From positions 456,031 to 520,030 of the forward strand of contig NZ_JBLUOA010000002.1 in the NCBI RefSeq assembly GCF_048060095.1: DNA of 64,000 nt, in the 5' to 3' direction. The stretch is from JBLUOA01 sp048060095 (GTDB lineage Bacteria; Pseudomonadota; Alphaproteobacteria; Rhodobacterales; Rhodobacteraceae). The position numbers were made by a program, and so were the translations under genes. The notes beneath the pieces were generated by a model. It was not told the origin of the DNA. It made no database searches and saw nothing but the letters and a program-made list of their open reading frames with translations. Of this stretch, positions 1 to 9,297 are shown one piece after another (position 1 is the stretch's first letter; the number at the start of each line of letters is the position of its first letter).

Positions 1-81
1 CTGATCGAGTGTGACAAATTATTACGATTTGATTTTATAGGACACCACAGGCACGCTCTTCCTTGATGGAGGAGTCTGGCT

Positions 82-930
82 GTGAGCACCGATTATCAGC
101 GACTTAGAAAAAGCGCCCTACCGAATTTGCGTGGAGAGATTCGCTCCGGTCGCTATGAATCCCATACGGCCGGGTTGGGTGCTGGCTATCTTCAGACCAA
201 TCTGGCGATTCTGCCCGAATCCTATGCGCTCGACTTCATGCGATATTGCCAGCGCAACCCGAAGCCCTGCCCGCTGGTCGGTGTGTCCGATACCGGCAAC
301 CCCAGCATGTTCACGCTGGGCGAAGACATCGACATTCGCAGCGACGTGCCAGCCTACAACATCTACCGCGATGGTCGGCTTGAAAGCAGCGTTAGTGACA
401 TATCGGATATCTGGGCCGACGACCTAGTCGCCTTCGCGCTTGGCTGCTCCTTCACATTCGAACAAGCCTTGCAGAACGCCGGAATACCGCAATGGCACAT
501 CGACAATAACACGACCGTGCCGATGTTCCGGTCGAACATAGACACGGTTCCGGCCGGGCCATTTGCTGGCAAGATGGCGGTCAGTATGCGGGCGCTTGAC
601 CCACACCGCCTGAACGAAGTGATCGAGATTTGCCGCCTTTTTCCATTGGCGCATGGCGCCCCGGTCTATTGGGGTGATCCCGCCGGGATTGGCATCTCTG
701 ATGTCACCCGTCCCGACTGGGGCGATCCCGCGCCGGTCGCTGACGGACAGATCCCCGTGTTCTGGGCCTGTGGCGTCACGCCCCAAGTCGCAATTGAACG
801 CGCCGGGGTGCCGCTCTGCATCACGCACAAACCGGGTCACATGCTGATTACCGACATCGCCGAAGACGCCGAAGTGCCCGTCCGCAACCCACAACAAACG
901 ACAAATACCCAACAAGGAGAGACAACATGA
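82..930 (+). CDS. YcsI-like DUF1445 protein (putative D-glutamate cyclase / hydro-lyase family)
   Basis: The 282-residue product reads as a DUF1445 (YcsI, 'putative hydro-lyase') protein, soluble and cytoplasmic with no signal peptide. The GTG start at 82 is chosen because GGAGG lies just upstream and the frame fits the family length. The only family member with a known reaction that I recall is the mitochondrial D-glutamate cyclase, which turns D-glutamate into 5-oxo-D-proline. In Bacillus subtilis ycsI sits with ycsF, kipI and kipA, and here it lies in one operon with KipI/KipA homologues (3815-5598), which supports a role in handling a cyclic lactam or acidic amino acid. No YcsF/PxpA homologue is visible; one could lie left of the window. 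It overlaps the next gene by 4 bp. The family call is firm and the reaction is inference. Confidence 0.8.
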   Translation: MSTDYQRLRKSALPNLRGEIRSGRYESHTAGLGAGYLQTNLAILPESYALDFMRYCQRNPKPCPLVGVSDTGNPSMFTLGEDIDIRSDVPAYNIYRDGRLESSVSDISDIWADDLVAFALGCSFTFEQALQNAGIPQWHIDNNTTVPMFRSNIDTVPAGPFAGKMAVSMRALDPHRLNEVIEICRLFPLAHGAPVYWGDPAGIGISDVTRPDWGDPAPVADGQIPVFWACGVTPQVAIERAGVPLCITHKPGHMLITDIAEDAEVPVRNPQQTTNTQQGETT

Positions 931-1964
931 AATGCACACTCACAGCCCTCGCAATAACGACGGCAATGGTAACGCCCGCCTTGGCCGAAGACCTGTCCGT
1001 CGTCGGAAGCTGGTCGGGCCTGCCTCTGCACAAGCAATATGAAGCGCCGTTTTGGACAGAAACCCTGCCCGAAGCATCCGGCGGCAACATCAATGTCGCG
1101 CTGACCACCCATGACCAGATGAACCTTGGCGTCGGGGACGTTTACCGCCTGCTGGGCGACGGCGTCTATGACGTGGGCATGACCGTCGCAGACTACGCGG
1201 TTGCCGACGCGCCAGAACTTGAGGGGCTTGATGTGCCGTTACTGGCCCTGACAGCGGATGAGGCGCGGGCGATGGTCGACGCCGCCCGCCCGATGGTCGA
1301 AGACATCTACAACGCCCGCTTCAACAGCCACGTCCTTGCCATCGCGCCCTATCCGCCGCAGGTCGTGTTCTGCAATGCCGACATCGCAGGTCTTGATGAT
1401 TTGGCCGGGCTGAAGGTCCGCGCCTCTGGCCGGATGACCGCGAAGTTCCTCGAAGCGCTGGGCGCCGAGGGCGTCAATGTCAGCTTCTCCGAAGTGCCCG
1501 GCGCACTTCAGAAGGGTGTCGTCGATTGCGCCGTGACTGGCGCGGGGTCAGGCTACAGCGCTGGCTGGTGGGAGGTTTCGACACACCTGCTGCCGATCCC
1601 GCTTGGCGGCTGGGACAGCGTCGTGACCGCGATTAACCTCGACAAATGGAACAGCCTTGATGCGGACACGCAAACGCTGATCGCGGACGAGGTCAAAGCC
1701 AAGTTCGAAGAGCCCGCATGGCAAACCGCGCAAGACGCGCTGGTGAACGACATCGCCTGCCTGACCGGCAACGGTGAATGTCCGTCGGGCGACGCACGTG
1801 GCATGACACTTGTCGAAGTATCGGAGGCCGATTTCGAAAAGGCCCGCGACGTGTTGGTGAACGAGGTGCTGCCGGATTGGGCGGAACGCGCAGGCACTGA
1901 CTGGGCGACCCGCTGGAACGATTCCGTCGGCGCGGCTGTCGGCGTGAGCATCGCCACCAACTGA
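927..1964 (+). CDS. TRAP transporter substrate-binding protein (DctP family)
   Basis: Periplasmic solute-binding component of a tripartite ATP-independent transporter, 345 residues. A Sec signal peptide covers about residues 1-20, ending near ALAED. The mid-protein segment SFSEVPGALQKGVVDCAV is the typical DctP stretch carrying ligand-contact positions. The ATG is preceded by AAGGAGAG at good spacing. The next two genes supply the small and large membrane subunits, so this is a complete TRAP system. Substrate specificity cannot be read from the sequence. Because the downstream genes encode oxoprolinase-like and molybdenum hydroxylase subunits, the ligand is probably the small organic acid or N-heterocycle that they degrade. 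Confidence 0.93.
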   Translation: MKCTLTALAITTAMVTPALAEDLSVVGSWSGLPLHKQYEAPFWTETLPEASGGNINVALTTHDQMNLGVGDVYRLLGDGVYDVGMTVADYAVADAPELEGLDVPLLALTADEARAMVDAARPMVEDIYNARFNSHVLAIAPYPPQVVFCNADIAGLDDLAGLKVRASGRMTAKFLEALGAEGVNVSFSEVPGALQKGVVDCAVTGAGSGYSAGWWEVSTHLLPIPLGGWDSVVTAINLDKWNSLDADTQTLIADEVKAKFEEPAWQTAQDALVNDIACLTGNGECPSGDARGMTLVEVSEADFEKARDVLVNEVLPDWAERAGTDWATRWNDSVGAAVGVSIATN

Positions 1965-1989
1965 TCCAAACCGCTTAGGGAGGTTCCCA

Positions 1990-2538
1990 ATGGCCGAGAT
2001 ACTTCTGACACGAATGCGAAAGCTGAACGGCTGGCTCGCGATCCTGATCGGGATCATGCTGTTTGCCTGCGCCGCCTTCGTGCTCGCCGATATCGTGCTG
2101 CGGCAATTGGGCTCCTCCCTCGGTGGGACGGACGAAATCAGCGGCTACGTCATGGCCATCGCCACGTCTTGGGGGATGGCCTACACCCTGACCGAGTTAG
2201 GGCACGTCCGCATCGACATCTTGCGAAGTCGGGGCGGGCCGCGCAGTCGCGCGATTTTTGATCTGTTTTCGCTGCTGACCCTCGCGATCACGATCTCTTT
2301 GATCGCGTATTGGGCATGGCCGGTTTTGGAACGGTCGCTGGTAAACAGTTCGCGTGCAAACACGCCACTCGAAACACCGCTCGCGCTGGTTCAAGCGCCT
2401 TGGTTCGCGGGCTGGCTGTGGTTCGCAATTGCTGCGTGGCTCACGTTCATTGCCGCAATAACGCTTGTCATGCGGGGTGAGTTTGACGCCGCCGACACAG
2501 CGATCGGCACCCGTGGCGAAGCGGAGGCTTTGGAATGA
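1990..2538 (+). CDS. TRAP transporter small permease (DctQ family)
   Basis: A 182-residue inner-membrane protein with four hydrophobic segments (about residues 15-35, 50-70, 90-110 and 130-155), the usual DctQ topology. It pairs with the large subunit encoded next. The ATG follows AGGGAGG at 1978-1984. The gene lies 25 bp after dctP and overlaps dctM by 4 bp, so all three are very likely one transcript. The C-terminal tail is acidic and cytoplasmic. Confidence 0.9.
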   Translation: MAEILLTRMRKLNGWLAILIGIMLFACAAFVLADIVLRQLGSSLGGTDEISGYVMAIATSWGMAYTLTELGHVRIDILRSRGGPRSRAIFDLFSLLTLAITISLIAYWAWPVLERSLVNSSRANTPLETPLALVQAPWFAGWLWFAIAAWLTFIAAITLVMRGEFDAADTAIGTRGEAEALE

Positions 2539-3818
2539 TCGGCTATCTCTCCATCGGCCTTCTTGGCCTGCTTTGCCTGTCGATCCCGGTCGGTATCGTG
2601 CTGTTCCTTCTGGGCTTCGGCATCGACGCGTTCTTCAGCCCCTTTCCCCTGATGAAGGGCTTGGGCAACCTCGTCTGGTCCACATCGAACAACGCCACGC
2701 TGATTGCCATTCCGTTCTTCGTCCTGCTCGGCGAAATCCTCGTCCGCAGCGGTATCGCGACGCGCACTTACGCGGCGCTCGACCGTTGGGTCAGCTGGCT
2801 GCCCGGTGGCCTCGTCCACGCCAACGTGGCAACGGCGACGATGTTCTCCGCCACGTCTGGATCGTCCGTCGCAACCGCCGCAACGGTGGCCACCGTCGCC
2901 ATGCCGCAGGCAGAAAAGCTGGGCTATGACCCCAAGCTATTTTCGGGTGCCATCGCCGCAGGCGGGACACTTGGCATCATGATCCCACCGTCGATCAACC
3001 TGATCGTCTACGGCTTCCTGACCCAAACCTCGATCCCCCGGTTGTTTCTGGCCGGACTCGTGCCCGGTCTCGGCCTCGCGCTGGGGTTCGCGGTTATCAC
3101 AATGATCCTGTGCATGATCCGCCCGAGCCTTGGGGGTGAGCGTCGGGTCTTCCCCTTCCCCGAAATGCTCCGTGCGCTGTTGCAGCTTATCCCGATCATC
3201 CTGCTGTTCACCGTCATCATCGGAACGATCTACAAGGGCTGGGCCACGCCCACCGAAGCCGCCGCAGTCGGCGTGGCGGGCGCCATCGCCATTGCCGTGG
3301 CGTTCGGGGGCGTCAGCCTTGATATGTTCCGGCAGAGCATCCTTGGGACGGTCAAGATCACCTCAATGATCATGCTTGTCGTGATCGGAGCATCCTTCCT
3401 GAACTTCACGCTCGCCTCCGCCGGGATCGGGCGGGAACTGCAGGCCTTCCTCGGCGGGCTGGGGCTGTCGCCACTCATGACGATCCTTGTCATCGTCTGC
3501 ATCTACATCGTGCTTGGATTCTTCATCGAAACCCTGTCGCTGATGGTCGTCACCATACCGATCATCGTGCCGCTGGTCGTCGAATTGGGATATGACCCGA
3601 TCTGGTTCGGCATCCTGATGATCGTGATGATTGAAATGGCGTTGATCACGCCACCTGTGGGGCTTAACCTCTACGTGGTTCAAGGCGCGAGGCAGAGTGG
3701 TTCGATGAGCGAAGTGATGCTGGGCACCATCCCCTACATCATTGCCATGCTGGCGATGGCAGCGGCGCTGATCGCCTTTCCGCAAATCGCGCTTTATCTG
3801 CCGAATGCCCTGCAATGA
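2535..3818 (+). CDS. TRAP transporter large permease (DctM family)
   Basis: A 427-residue polytopic membrane protein of normal DctM length with about 12 hydrophobic segments. It carries the family's glycine- and proline-rich re-entrant segments, for example GGTLGIMIPPSINLIVYG in the first half and EMALITPPVGLNLYVV near the C-terminus. It drives sodium- or proton-coupled import of the ligand delivered by the DctP protein. It overlaps dctQ and the downstream KipI-like gene (ATGA junction at 3815), which ties uptake to catabolism in one operon. Confidence 0.93.
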   Translation: MIGYLSIGLLGLLCLSIPVGIVLFLLGFGIDAFFSPFPLMKGLGNLVWSTSNNATLIAIPFFVLLGEILVRSGIATRTYAALDRWVSWLPGGLVHANVATATMFSATSGSSVATAATVATVAMPQAEKLGYDPKLFSGAIAAGGTLGIMIPPSINLIVYGFLTQTSIPRLFLAGLVPGLGLALGFAVITMILCMIRPSLGGERRVFPFPEMLRALLQLIPIILLFTVIIGTIYKGWATPTEAAAVGVAGAIAIAVAFGGVSLDMFRQSILGTVKITSMIMLVVIGASFLNFTLASAGIGRELQAFLGGLGLSPLMTILVIVCIYIVLGFFIETLSLMVVTIPIIVPLVVELGYDPIWFGILMIVMIEMALITPPVGLNLYVVQGARQSGSMSEVMLGTIPYIIAMLAMAAALIAFPQIALYLPNALQ

Positions 3819-4561
3819 CCGACGCCACTGCAAACGACTGGCCGCAGATCCGCAATGTCGGGATCGACGGGCTGCTTGTCAGCTTCGGCGACCGGCTGAA
3901 CGAACCGGCGAACCGGGCCGCGCTGGCGTTCCTGGACGCGCTTGAACGTGACGGGCCGGAGGGGATTGAGGAAACATCGACATCACTCGTGTCAACCTAT
4001 CTGCGCTTTGATCCGATCCATTGCGACCACGCAAAGATGCGTGCGGCGCTTGGAAAGATGCTGAAAGCGCGGGATTGGTATGATGCCGATCTACCAAGCG
4101 GGCGGCGGTTCTGGCGTATCCCGACCGTGTTCGGCACCGACCTCGCCCCCCAGTTGGAGGAGGCGGCGGAAGCCGCTGGAATGTCAGCCGAGGACGCGAT
4201 CCGCTCAATCTCCGAAACCCGCGTGCGGGTGCAGACCATCGGGTTCGCCGCCGGGCAACCCTATCTGGGGGAGCTTCCACCGGATTGGGACATCCCGCGC
4301 CAGACGCAACTGACCGATAAGGTTCCGGCGGGTGCGCTGACCGTAGCGATCCGGCAACTTGTGCTGTTCTCGGTGTCGACCCCGACCGGTTGGCGTCACA
4401 TCGGGCAAACTGCGTTTCAGCTTTTCCGCCCGGAAAGTGATACTCCTTTCGTCCTGCGACCGGGGGACGAAGTGCAATTCGATCCAACGACGCCAGAAAA
4501 ACTTGACGCGATGAAGGCCGACGGCCCGGAAGGCGGCGCGGTATCGGAGACGTTGAAATGA
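3815..4561 (+). CDS. pxpB: 5-oxoprolinase subunit B-like protein (KipI / allophanate hydrolase subunit 1 family)
   Basis: A 248-residue cytoplasmic protein of the KipI/PxpB family. The C-terminal cyclophilin-like part has the family stretch TPTGWRHIGQTAFQLF followed by a PGDEVQF segment. In the characterised PxpABC enzyme, B and C with A hydrolyse 5-oxoproline to glutamate using ATP. In urea amidolyases the same modules act on allophanate. Here B and C are adjacent and overlap by 4 bp, but the LamB/YcsF-type PxpA partner is not in the window. The neighbouring TRAP transporter and molybdenum hydroxylase suggest a substrate other than plain 5-oxoproline. The symbol reflects family membership rather than a proven reaction. 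Confidence 0.82.
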   Translation: MTDATANDWPQIRNVGIDGLLVSFGDRLNEPANRAALAFLDALERDGPEGIEETSTSLVSTYLRFDPIHCDHAKMRAALGKMLKARDWYDADLPSGRRFWRIPTVFGTDLAPQLEEAAEAAGMSAEDAIRSISETRVRVQTIGFAAGQPYLGELPPDWDIPRQTQLTDKVPAGALTVAIRQLVLFSVSTPTGWRHIGQTAFQLFRPESDTPFVLRPGDEVQFDPTTPEKLDAMKADGPEGGAVSETLK

Positions 4562-5598
4562 GCCGGAGCCTTATCGTCCATAAGGTCGGCCCCGGCGTGA
4601 CCGTTCAGGACACCGGGCGCCCCGGATACCTGCGCTTTGGCCTGTCGCGCGGCGGGGCCGCCGACCGGCTGGCGCTGGCGGAAGGCGCGGCTTTGTTGGT
4701 TCAGTCGGACAACCTCGCGGCCCTCGAAATGGCGGGCATGGGCGGGGAGTTTGAGGCGACCGAAGACACACGCATCGCCCTGACCGGCGCCCCGATGCGC
4801 GCCAGCATCGACGGCGCGCGCCTTGCTTGGAGCGCGAGCCATCTGTTGCCCGCGGGCGCGCGGCTATCCATCGGGGCAGCGCAATCCGGCACTTACGGTT
4901 ACCTTCACGTTGGCGGGGGGCTGACGGCAGAAGAGCATCTTGGCGCGCGTTCTGCCCATCTTGCCGCTGGTATCGGCACGCCGCTATCAGATGGCGCACA
5001 GCTTGGCATCGGTGCGGACCCGCGCGCGACGAATTACGGACAACGGCTTGACCCCGATCCACGCTTTGACGGCGGAACGGTGCGCGTCGTGCCAAGCCTT
5101 CAAACCGCATTTTTCGCAGAGTCCGAGCGTAAAAGATTCGCCTCCACCGTGTTTCACCGCGACACGCGCGGCAACCGGATGGGCGTGCGGTTTCTACCGG
5201 ATGGTGACGGGTTTGAAAGCGCGGCGGGCCTGTCTGTCTTGTCGGAAATCATCGTGCCGGGCGACATCCAGATCACCGGCGAAGGCACACCCTTTGTCCT
5301 GCTGGCCGAATGCCAGACGACCGGCGGCTATCCCCGTATCGGATCGGTCCTGCCTGCCGATCTGCCCCGCGTCGCGCAAGCGCCTGCTGGGGCAACCATG
5401 AAGTTCCAGTTCGTGAGCCTTGAGGAAGGATTGGAAGCCGAAGCCCGCGACCGTCGTCACCGGGAGTCGCTGCGCGGATCGCTCCGCCCCCTCGTCCGGC
5501 GGCTTGAGGACATCACCGACCTGCTTAGCTACCAGCTTATCAGCGGCGCGACGGCGGGGGATGATCTGGAACGGGATGAAGCGGAACACGCCCGATAA
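4558..5598 (+). CDS. pxpC: 5-oxoprolinase subunit C-like protein (KipA / biotin-dependent carboxyltransferase-like family)
   Basis: A 346-residue KipA/PxpC homologue. The N-terminal stretch VGPGVTVQDTGRPGYLRFG and the later ECQTTGGYPRIG segment are hallmark positions of this family, which shares its fold with allophanate hydrolase subunit 2. It should form a complex with the KipI-like product encoded immediately upstream (ATGA overlap). Length is normal for the family. A roughly 45-residue arginine-rich C-terminal tail (from about residue 290) is typical of KipA proteins. About 120 bp separate it from the molybdenum hydroxylase genes. Confidence 0.83.
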   Translation: MSRSLIVHKVGPGVTVQDTGRPGYLRFGLSRGGAADRLALAEGAALLVQSDNLAALEMAGMGGEFEATEDTRIALTGAPMRASIDGARLAWSASHLLPAGARLSIGAAQSGTYGYLHVGGGLTAEEHLGARSAHLAAGIGTPLSDGAQLGIGADPRATNYGQRLDPDPRFDGGTVRVVPSLQTAFFAESERKRFASTVFHRDTRGNRMGVRFLPDGDGFESAAGLSVLSEIIVPGDIQITGEGTPFVLLAECQTTGGYPRIGSVLPADLPRVAQAPAGATMKFQFVSLEEGLEAEARDRRHRESLRGSLRPLVRRLEDITDLLSYQLISGATAGDDLERDEAEHAR

Positions 5599-5716
5599 TC
5601 CGCCGTCTGACTGAACGGCCCTTGATCTACCGCGCGGCAACGTCCACGCTGCGGTTGTGAACAACGCGGCTTCGCGCAATGCTGGGCCGACGAATCTAGG
5701 CAAACGGATTACCCAG

Positions 5717-6580
5717 ATGAAATATGTGAAGCCGGACAGCTTTGATGCGGCCGCCGCACTGCTTCGGGATGAAGAAGGCACCGCCCGCATTCTGGCTGGC
5801 GGAACCGATGTGCTGGTGCAATTGAAATCGGAAATGGTCGAACCCGATCTGATCGTCGATCTGAAGCACCTTGCCGGTATGCGCAGCATCGTGGCCGAGG
5901 ACGGAGGGTTTCGCATCGGCGCTGGTGTCTCCGGCGCGGAAATGGGAGAACATGACGGCCTAAAGGCGCTTTGGCCCGGTGTGGTTGAGGGGATGGAGCT
6001 GATCGGCTCGACCCAGATCCAAGGCCGCGCAACGATGGTTGGCAACCTCTGCAACGGCTCACCCGCTGCGGATAGCGTGCCGGGCATGGTCGCGGCCAAT
6101 GCAACGGCCCGCATCCACGGACCGGATGGCACACGCGACTGCCCGGTGCTCAATATTCCGGTGTCGCCGGGTAGAACATCACTCGCCAAGGGCGAAATGG
6201 TGACGTCGATCTTCCTGCCCGCCCGCCCGGAAAACGCATCGGACGCCTATCTGCGCTTCATCCCGCGCACGGAAATGGACATTGCCGTGTCATCCGCGGG
6301 GGTCAGCCTTGAACTCGACCGTGACGGCACTTGCACAACAGCGCGGGTCGCGATTGGCGCAGTCGCACCGACCGTCCTGCTGGTCGAAGCGGCGGGAGCC
6401 GCGCTGACCGGAACCAAGCCCGATGCCGCAGCCATCGCCAAGCTGGTCGAGGCCGTCGAAGCCGCGTGCTCTCCCATCGACGACAAACGCGGGACCGTCG
6501 AATTCAGAACCAAAACCGCCGGGGTGCTGGCCAAGCGCGCTGCCCTCATCGCCTATTCCCGCGCCGGAGGTCAGACATGA
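5717..6580 (+). CDS. Molybdenum hydroxylase FAD-binding medium subunit (CoxM/XdhB-like)
   Basis: A 287-residue FAD subunit of a xanthine-dehydrogenase/CO-dehydrogenase-family enzyme. The FAD loop ILAGGTDVLVQLK is near residue 30, and a second motif, GNLCNGSPAADSVPG, lies near residue 110. It passes electrons from the iron-sulfur subunit to an acceptor. I start it at ATG 5717 (MKYVKPDSF), which matches the family N-terminus, rather than a GTG at 5657. It is followed with ATGA overlap by the 2Fe-2S subunit and then the molybdopterin subunit, the common M-S-L order. Substrate cannot be deduced from this subunit. Confidence 0.9.
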   Translation: MKYVKPDSFDAAAALLRDEEGTARILAGGTDVLVQLKSEMVEPDLIVDLKHLAGMRSIVAEDGGFRIGAGVSGAEMGEHDGLKALWPGVVEGMELIGSTQIQGRATMVGNLCNGSPAADSVPGMVAANATARIHGPDGTRDCPVLNIPVSPGRTSLAKGEMVTSIFLPARPENASDAYLRFIPRTEMDIAVSSAGVSLELDRDGTCTTARVAIGAVAPTVLLVEAAGAALTGTKPDAAAIAKLVEAVEAACSPIDDKRGTVEFRTKTAGVLAKRAALIAYSRAGGQT

Positions 6581-7053
6581 AGAACGCCCACATCTCCACC
6601 ACGATCAATGGCGACGAGGTTGATTTCATCTGCGCGCCTGATGAAACCCTGCTCGACGTTCTGCGCGACCGTTTGGGCATGACCGGTTCGAAAGAAGGCT
6701 GCGGCACCGGCGATTGCGGCGCGTGTAGCGTGACGCTGAACGGGCGGCTTGTCTGTTCCTGCCTCGTGCTTGGGGCCGAAGTCGATGGCGCGTCAATCGA
6801 CACGATCGAGGGCATGGCGGAGGGCGACAACCTCCACCCCTTGCAACGTGTGTTCATCGACAACGCCGCGCTACAATGCGGCATCTGCACGCCCGGTATT
6901 TTGGTCGCCGCGCGGTCGTTGCTTGAGAAAAACCCGGACCCGACGGAAACCGAAATCCGCTATTGGCTTGCCGGAAACCTCTGCCGGTGCACCGGCTATG
7001 ACAAGATCATCAAGGCGGTGCAAACCGCCGCGGCCGAGATGAGGAGCGCCTGA
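6577..7053 (+). CDS. Molybdenum hydroxylase [2Fe-2S] small subunit (CoxS/XdhC-like)
   Basis: A 158-residue iron-sulfur subunit. The plant-ferredoxin-type cluster is ligated by cysteines in GCGTGDCGACSV plus the CSC motif near residue 60. The second, alpha-helical cluster uses QCGICTPG and CRCTGY. Both clusters are complete. The ATG at 6577 overlaps the stop of the FAD subunit gene. The protein mediates electron flow between the molybdenum cofactor subunit and FAD. Length and motif order match stand-alone small subunits of three-component molybdenum hydroxylases. Confidence 0.95.
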   Translation: MKNAHISTTINGDEVDFICAPDETLLDVLRDRLGMTGSKEGCGTGDCGACSVTLNGRLVCSCLVLGAEVDGASIDTIEGMAEGDNLHPLQRVFIDNAALQCGICTPGILVAARSLLEKNPDPTETEIRYWLAGNLCRCTGYDKIIKAVQTAAAEMRSA

Positions 7054-7054
7054 C

Positions 7055-9295
7055 ATGGCTTTAGACGCTGGAAACAAACGGGAATTCAAAGTCGTTGGGA
7101 CGCGGGTCAGTCGCCCGGACGGCCTTGATAAAGTCACCGGCAAGGCGATGTATGGGGCCGACGCATCCGCCCCCGGCATGTTGATCGGGCGAGTGTTGCG
7201 CAGCCCCCACGCCCATGCCCGTATCGTATCAATCGACACCTCGGCCGCAGAGGCGCTGAAAGGCGTGAAAGCCGTCGTCACTTCCGCCGATTTCGGTGAT
7301 CCGGGCGATGATTTTCACCGCGATATCCGCGACAACGTGCTGGCCCGCGGTAAGGTTCTTTACGACGGCCACGCGGTTGCCGCCGTGGCCGCCATCAGCA
7401 AATCCGTCGCGAAAGACGCGCTGCGGCTGATTGATGTGGTCTACGAGGAGCTTCCGCACGTCACCGACGTCGATGCCGCGATGGCCCCCGACTCCCCTGT
7501 GGTTCAGGAAGGCCGTGCGGATGAAAGCGTGCCCGAAGGCTGGTCGCAGAACGTCACGGGGCATTGTGAATTTGGCCACGGCGATGTTGAGGCCGGATTC
7601 GCCAAGGCCGACACCATCGTCGAACGCACCTTCAAAACCGCCGCGACCCATCAGGGCTATATCGAACCCCACGCGTGCCTTGCCACCCTCGGCAATGATG
7701 GCCGGGGAGAACTTTGGTGCTGCACCCAGGGTCCGTATCTGGTCCGCTCCGTCTGCGCCGCTATTCTGGGGATCGAGGCCAGCCAACTTCGCGTCACGGC
7801 CTCAGAAATCGGTGGCGGATTTGGCGGCAAGACTACGGTGTTCATTGAACCCGTCGCGCTGGCGCTGGCCCGCAAGTCCGGCAAACCCGTGAAGATGGTC
7901 ATGCGCCGGGATGAAGTGTTCCGCGCCACGGGGCCAACGGTTTCGGCTTCTATGGACGTCAAAATCGGCATGACAAAAGACGGGCACATTACCGCTGGCC
8001 AAGCGAAATTGCGCTATCAGGGCGGCGCGTTTCCGAACGAAACGGTCGTGATGGGCGCGCAGTCTGCCTTTGCTGCCTACGATCTTGAAGCGGTGCAAAC
8101 CCTCGGCTGGAACGTGATGACCAACCGCCCGAAGGAAGTCGCCTACCGCGCGCCGGGGGCGCCGATGGCGATCTACGCGGTGGAAAGCGTCGTTGATGAG
8201 CTTTGCCAGAAGCTGAAGCTCGACCCGCTAGAGGTCCGCCTGCAAAACGCCGCCCGCAAGGGAACGCTGTCGTCCTACGGGCCGACCTTCAACGATATCG
8301 GCCTCGCCGCAACCCTTGAGGCAGCCAAGGCGCATCCGCATTACAGCGCACCGCTTGGCCCCAGACAGGGGCGCGGACTGTCCTGCGGTTTCTGGTTCAA
8401 CTTTGGTGGCAACACCTGCGTTTCGCTGAACTTGAACCCCGATGGCACCGTCGGCGTGGCTGAGGGGAACCCGGATATCGGTGGTTCTCGCGCATCGATT
8501 TCAATGATGGCGGCGGAGGAGCTGGGCATCCCTTACGATAAGGTCCGCACGGTCATCACCGACACGAACTCCCTCGGCTTCAACGACACGACCGACGGTA
8601 GCCGTGTCACCTTCGCGGTCGGCCTCGCCACCATCGAAGCGGCCCGCGCAGCGATCAAAGTCATGTGCGCCCGTGTCGCGAAAATCTGGGGCATCGACGA
8701 GGACGCCGTCGTTTGGGAAGACGGTGCGGCGAAACCCTCCGGCCCAAACGCGGGTGAGTTTCCTCCGATGAGCATCGCAGAAATCGCCGCCATTGCCGAC
8801 AACACCGGTGGCCCCATCGCGGGCCATCACGAGGTCAACGCCGATGGCGCTGGCGTCAGCTTTGGCGTCCATCTTGTCGACGCGGAGGTCGATCCCGAAA
8901 CTGGCGCGACCAAAATCCTGCGCTACACGGTGTTTCAGGATGCGGGCAAAGCTGTGCATCCCGACTATGTCGAAGGGCAGATGCAAGGTGGTGCCGTTCA
9001 GGGGATCGGCTGGGCGTTGAACGAAGAATATATCTACGGCGAAGACGGTCGTCTGCAAAACCCCGGCTTCCTTGATTATCGCGTGCCAGTCGCATCCGAC
9101 CTGCCAGAGATTGATACGGTGATCCTCGAAATCCCCAATCCCGGCCACCCTTATGGAGTTAGGGGTGTCGGTGAAACACCAATTGTCCCACCGCTCGCCG
9201 CGATCTCGAACGCCGTATCCCGTGCGACCGGAGTGCGCATGACGGAACTGCCGATGTCCCCGCCGAAACTGCTGAAAGCGATGTCCGGGCAATAG
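7055..9295 (+). CDS. Molybdenum hydroxylase molybdopterin-binding large subunit (xanthine dehydrogenase superfamily)
   Basis: A 746-residue catalytic subunit. The N-terminal third is the a/b hammerhead domain (LDKVTGKAMYGAD, HAHARIVSID). The molybdopterin contact GGGFGGK is near residue 255, and the conserved catalytic glutamate lies in GVRGVGETPIVPP near the C-terminus. The active-site loop reads AYRAPGAP instead of the AYRCSFR of aerobic CO dehydrogenase, so this is not CoxL. The protein probably hydroxylates a carbon next to nitrogen or an aldehyde. RBS GAGGAG precedes ATG 7055. Context with oxoprolinase-like subunits favours an N-heterocycle or lactam substrate, which is inference. Confidence 0.92.
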   Translation: MALDAGNKREFKVVGTRVSRPDGLDKVTGKAMYGADASAPGMLIGRVLRSPHAHARIVSIDTSAAEALKGVKAVVTSADFGDPGDDFHRDIRDNVLARGKVLYDGHAVAAVAAISKSVAKDALRLIDVVYEELPHVTDVDAAMAPDSPVVQEGRADESVPEGWSQNVTGHCEFGHGDVEAGFAKADTIVERTFKTAATHQGYIEPHACLATLGNDGRGELWCCTQGPYLVRSVCAAILGIEASQLRVTASEIGGGFGGKTTVFIEPVALALARKSGKPVKMVMRRDEVFRATGPTVSASMDVKIGMTKDGHITAGQAKLRYQGGAFPNETVVMGAQSAFAAYDLEAVQTLGWNVMTNRPKEVAYRAPGAPMAIYAVESVVDELCQKLKLDPLEVRLQNAARKGTLSSYGPTFNDIGLAATLEAAKAHPHYSAPLGPRQGRGLSCGFWFNFGGNTCVSLNLNPDGTVGVAEGNPDIGGSRASISMMAAEELGIPYDKVRTVITDTNSLGFNDTTDGSRVTFAVGLATIEAARAAIKVMCARVAKIWGIDEDAVVWEDGAAKPSGPNAGEFPPMSIAEIAAIADNTGGPIAGHHEVNADGAGVSFGVHLVDAEVDPETGATKILRYTVFQDAGKAVHPDYVEGQMQGGAVQGIGWALNEEYIYGEDGRLQNPGFLDYRVPVASDLPEIDTVILEIPNPGHPYGVRGVGETPIVPPLAAISNAVSRATGVRMTELPMSPPKLLKAMSGQ

Positions 9296-9297
9296 CG

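Noticed and set aside
1..81. A partial gene at the left edge
   Set aside because: No reading frame ending here has convincing coding character; the segment looks like a leader before the GTG start at 82.
7055..9295. Annotation of the molybdenum hydroxylase as aerobic CO dehydrogenase (CoxL)
   Set aside because: The active-site loop reads AYRAPGAP and lacks the AYRCSFR motif with the catalytic cysteine of form I CO dehydrogenase.
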